15,136 nt of DNA. It comes from CAWULT01 sp963923455 (lineage in GTDB: Bacteria > Acidobacteriota > Vicinamibacteria > Vicinamibacterales > UBA2999). This document shows positions 12,061-15,136 of the stretch, piece after piece. The stretch lies in NCBI GenBank assembly GCA_963923455.1, contig CAWULT010000114.1:1-15136 (forward strand), read 5' to 3'. Below the pieces are notes generated by a model. It made no database searches, was not told the DNA's origin, and was given only the letters and a program-made list of their open reading frames with translations. Every line of letters starts with the position of its first letter. Within the stretch, counting starts at the first letter, position 1. A program made the position numbers and the translations under genes.

Positions 12061-15000
12061 ACGACACTCCTCTGGCGGTGGGTCAGGTAATACATGACGG
12101 GGACGGTCATCCGGGACAGCAGCAGGGAGGCCACCTCTCCCGCCATCAGCGAGATGGCCAGGCCCTGGAAGATCGGGTCGAACAGGATCACGGCCGAGCC
12201 GACGATCACCGCGGCGGCGGTCAGGACCATCGGCCGGAAGCGGACGGCGCCGGCGTCGACGACCGCGTCCTCGAGCGACATGCCCTCGCTGACGCGGAGC
12301 TCGATGAAGTCCACGAGGATGATCGAGTTGCGGACGACGATGCCGGCGCCGGCGATGAAGCCGATCATCGAGGTGGCCGTGAAGAAGGCGCCCAGTGCCG
12401 CGTGCGCCGGCAGGATGCCCACGAGCGAGAAGGGGATGGCCAGCATGATGGTCATCGGCGTCGCGAACGACTGGAACCAGCCGACCACCAGGATGTAGAT
12501 CAGGACCAGCACCGCGCCGAAGGCGAGGCCGAGGTCCCGGAAGACCTCGTAGGTGATGTGCCACTCGCCGTCCCACTTCATCGCGTACTTCGTGCTGTCG
12601 AACGGCTGCCGGGCGTTGAAGATCTCGAAGCCGTACCCCTCCGGCAGCGTCACCCCGCCGAGGGCGGTGTTCATCGCCAGAATCGCGTAGACGGGGCTCT
12701 CGACGACTCCCGCGACGTCGGCCGTCACGTAGGTCACCGGCAGCAGGTTCTTGTGGTAGACGCTCTGCTCCTCGGGCGCCTCGGTCGTGGTCGCGATCTC
12801 GCCGACCGCCACCGGCCGTTCGTGGCCGATCCGCAGACCGCGGACGGCGTCGAGCGACCCGCGCGCCTCGCGCGGCAGCCGCAGCACCATCGGGATCGGC
12901 TCGCGGGCCTGCGGGTCGTGCAGCAGGCCCACGGGCGCGCCCGCGCCGGCCATCTGGACGACGGAGGCGAGCTCGGCGGCCGTCAGGCCCGCGGCCGCGG
13001 CCTTCTCGGCGTCGAAGGTCAGGCGCGTCTTCGGCCGCTCGCTCTCGACGTACCAGTCCACGTCCACGACGCCTGGCGTCCGCTCGAACGTCGTCCGCAC
13101 CTGCCTGGCCAGCGCCAGGCGTCGGTCGGCGTCTGGGCCGTAGACCTCGGCGACGATCGTCTGCAGCACCGGCGGACCCGGTGGCACCTCGACGACCTGC
13201 ACGGTGGCGCCGAGGCGCGCCGCCACGGGCGCCAACGCCGTGCGCAGCCGCTTGGCCACGTCGTGGCTCTGGTCGTCCCGCGCGTCCGGCGGCACGAGCT
13301 GCACCTGCAGGTCGGCCAGGTTCGGCTCCTGCCGGATGAAATAGTGGCGGACCAGGCCGTTGAAGGTGTACGGCGACGACGTGCCGGCGTAGGTCTGCAC
13401 GCTGCGGACGTCCGGGTCGGCCAGCGCCGCGTCGGCCAGCGCCGCCGCGACGCCGGCCGTCGACTCGAGCGCCGTCTGCTCAGGCATGTGCACGACCACC
13501 TGCAGCTCGCTCTTGTTGTCGAAGGGCAGCATCTTCACGGTCACGAGGCCCGTCGGCACGAGGGCCGCCGCGGCCACCAGCAGCACCGCGACGAAGGCGA
13601 GGAAGCGCAGCCGGGCCCCCGGACTCGAGATGAGGCGCCGCATCACGCGGCGGTAGAGGGCCGTCATCCGGTCCTCGGCGCCCTCGACGTGGTGGCCGCC
13701 CCGGCCCAGCAGGCGCACGGCCGTCCACGGGGTCACGACGAAGGCGACGACCAGCGAGAACACCATCGCGGCCGACGCCCCGACGGGGATGGGCCGCATG
13801 TAGGGCCCCATCAGGCCGCCGACGAAGGCCATCGGCAGGATGGCGGCGATCACCGCGAGCGTCGCGAGGATGGTCGGGTTGCCCACCTCGTCCACGGCGC
13901 GCGCGGCGATGCTCGCCAGGCTCTCGTCCTTCGGCGCCAGTCGGGCGTGCCGCACGACGTTCTCGACGACGACGATGGCGTCGTCGACCAGGATGCCGAT
14001 CGAGAAGATCAGCGCGAACAGCGTGATGCGGTTCAGCGTGTAGCCGTAGAGATAGAACACGAACAGCGTCAGCGCCAGCGTCACCGGAATCGCCGTCAGC
14101 ACGACGAGCGACTCGCGGCGGCCCAGCGCCAGCCAGATCAGGATCGACACCGAGAGGACGGCGAGCAGCATGTGCCACAGCAGTTCGTTCGACTTCTCCT
14201 CGGCCGTCTCGCCGTAGTTGCGCGTCACCGTGATCTGCAGGTCGGCCGGCAGGAGGTAGCCGCGGACCGTGTCGATCTTCCGCTCGACGGCCTGGGCCAG
14301 CGCCGTCGCGTTGGTGCCCTTGCGCTTCGCGACCGACAGCGTGACGGCGGGGAAGGAGGCCCCCGGGCGCGGATGATGCGTCACGTAGGACGACGGCTCG
14401 GCGCCGCCACTCGTGACCCGCGCCACGTCGCCGAGGTGGACGGAACCGCCCGCGGCCGCGCCGACCACCACGTCGGCCAGCGCACCGCCCGTGTCGATCC
14501 ACGCGCCGCTCTCGACGCGGGTCGACTGGTTGCCGCCGACGATCCGCATCGACGCGTCGCGGGCGGTCGCGCGCCCGAGCGCATCGCGCACCGCGAGCGG
14601 ATCGAGCCCGCGCGCCGCGAGCGCCGCCGGATCGAGGTCGATCGAGACCTGGCGCGGACGCCCGCCGATGACGGAGACCTCGGAGATGTCGGGAATCTCC
14701 TTCAGGCTCTCACGCAGCTGTGCGGCCATCTGGCGCAGCGCCATGTCGTCATAGCGCTCACCCCAGAGCGTCAGCGCCATGATCGGGACGTCGTCGATCG
14801 ATCGGGCCTGCACCAGCGGAGGCGCAACGCCCGCGGGCAGGACGGCCCGGTTCGCCTCGAGCTTCCGGGTGAGGCGCACGAGGGCGTCCTCCTCGTTCTG
14901 GCCGACCAGGAAGCGGACGATGACCATCGCGCGGCCGGCGCTCGACGTCGAGTAGACGTACTCGACGCCCGGCACCTCCCACAGGAGCGACTCGAGCGGA

Positions 15001-15136
15001 CGCGTCACGCGCTGCTCGACTTCCGTGGGGCTCGCGCCCGGCAGTTCCACCGACACGTCGACCATCGGGACGACGATTTGAGGCTCTTCCTCGCGGGGCA
15101 GGGCACGACGACTGGAGCAGGCCGATGACACCCCGA
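12057..15136 (-). CDS. RND efflux permease subunit, N-terminus truncated by contig end
   Basis: This is an inner-membrane proton-driven RND pump of the AcrB/CusA superfamily, of the PREEEPQI type. The frame runs off the window; an in-frame GTG at 15131 is not a true start, since the first membrane helix should precede LPREEEPQ (residues 11-18 of the visible part). About 1020 of roughly 1040-1060 residues are present. The relay motif SIGILVDDAIVVVEN carries D383/D384 in TM4, as in hydrophobe or multidrug-type pumps rather than the metal-type DxA pattern of CusA. The porter domains (about 20-320 and 540-830) and the TM10 motif GIVVRNSIILVDF are complete. The usual membrane fusion protein and outer-membrane channel are absent and may lie upstream beyond the contig. 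The substrate is unknown. The stop overlaps the DUF2892 start. See the finding on a possible one-base error near 15100. Confidence 0.92.
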   Translation of the reverse strand, partial: GVSSACSSRRALPREEEPQIVVPMVDVSVELPGASPTEVEQRVTRPLESLLWEVPGVEYVYSTSSAGRAMVIVRFLVGQNEEDALVRLTRKLEANRAVLPAGVAPPLVQARSIDDVPIMALTLWGERYDDMALRQMAAQLRESLKEIPDISEVSVIGGRPRQVSIDLDPAALAARGLDPLAVRDALGRATARDASMRIVGGNQSTRVESGAWIDTGGALADVVVGAAAGGSVHLGDVARVTSGGAEPSSYVTHHPRPGASFPAVTLSVAKRKGTNATALAQAVERKIDTVRGYLLPADLQITVTRNYGETAEEKSNELLWHMLLAVLSVSILIWLALGRRESLVVLTAIPVTLALTLFVFYLYGYTLNRITLFALIFSIGILVDDAIVVVENVVRHARLAPKDESLASIAARAVDEVGNPTILATLAVIAAILPMAFVGGLMGPYMRPIPVGASAAMVFSLVVAFVVTPWTAVRLLGRGGHHVEGAEDRMTALYRRVMRRLISSPGARLRFLAFVAVLLVAAAALVPTGLVTVKMLPFDNKSELQVVVHMPEQTALESTAGVAAALADAALADPDVRSVQTYAGTSSPYTFNGLVRHYFIRQEPNLADLQVQLVPPDARDDQSHDVAKRLRTALAPVAARLGATVQVVEVPPGPPVLQTIVAEVYGPDADRRLALARQVRTTFERTPGVVDVDWYVESERPKTRLTFDAEKAAAAGLTAAELASVVQMAGAGAPVGLLHDPQAREPIPMVLRLPREARGSLDAVRGLRIGHERPVAVGEIATTTEAPEEQSVYHKNLLPVTYVTADVAGVVESPVYAILAMNTALGGVTLPEGYGFEIFNARQPFDSTKYAMKWDGEWHITYEVFRDLGLAFGAVLVLIYILVVGWFQSFATPMTIMLAIPFSLVGILPAHAALGAFFTATSMIGFIAGAGIVVRNSIILVDFIELRVSEGMSLEDAVVDAGAVRFRPMVLTAAAVIVGSAVILFDPIFQGLAISLMAGEVASLLLSRMTVPVMYYLTHRQRSVV

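Noticed and set aside
12078..15128. About 1000-codon open frame antisense to the RND permease
   Set aside because: Its product is His/Arg/Asp-rich low-complexity sequence, the usual mirror of a GC-rich gene in the opposite frame. The RND frame has full family motifs.

Overview
The window is GC-rich (roughly 70 %), densely packed bacterial DNA. It reads as a whole short metagenomic or draft contig, because bases 1-45 are Illumina Nextera library sequence (P5 tail, i5 index, transposase adapter) rather than genome, and the other end cuts through a gene. Gene content and style suggest an Acidobacteriota-like organism, perhaps Vicinamibacteria. This is an inference from an RND permease of the PREEEPQI type followed by a DUF2892 protein, Ala/Pro-rich exported proteins of a family I associate with that phylum, and many start codons lying directly behind a -10-like box. 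There is no rRNA, tRNA, CRISPR, phage or IS signal. No gene-free stretch exceeds about 110 bases.

Layout, left to right. A YfcC/DcuC-type carrier (57-1400, +) runs up to a converging two-gene unit on the minus strand: a beta-keto acid cleavage enzyme (2245-3084) followed by an exported START-like protein (1410-2234). Divergent from that unit, a GT-C glycosyltransferase (3171-4403, +) is followed by a pirin (4469-5491, +). An Lgt-like prolipoprotein diacylglyceryl transferase (5498-6478, -) converges on the pirin. A secreted TPR/TatT-like protein (6585-7322, +) diverges from lgt and converges on a Nudix hydrolase-nitroreductase pair (7916-8332 and 7327-7896, -).

Next comes a three-gene plus-strand operon (8378-11375). 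It encodes an exported metallo-beta-lactamase-fold protein whose first metal motif has decayed, then two exported proteins that are paralogues of each other and which I cannot assign to a named function. The genes are separated by identical 14-nt gaps. The last block is a minus-strand unit: a truncated RND efflux permease (12057 to the end), a 69-residue DUF2892 membrane protein translationally coupled to it, and a 147-residue exported protein of unknown function.

The most interesting biology is the 8378-11375 operon. After that come the Lgt variant with two changed signature residues and an extra C-terminal segment, and two genome-style features: -10 boxes 5-11 nt upstream of start codons, and hairpins without U-tracts that sit on stop codons, three of them at convergent junctions. 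The contig ends deserve caution: the left end is adapter, and the right end may contain a one-base frame error.
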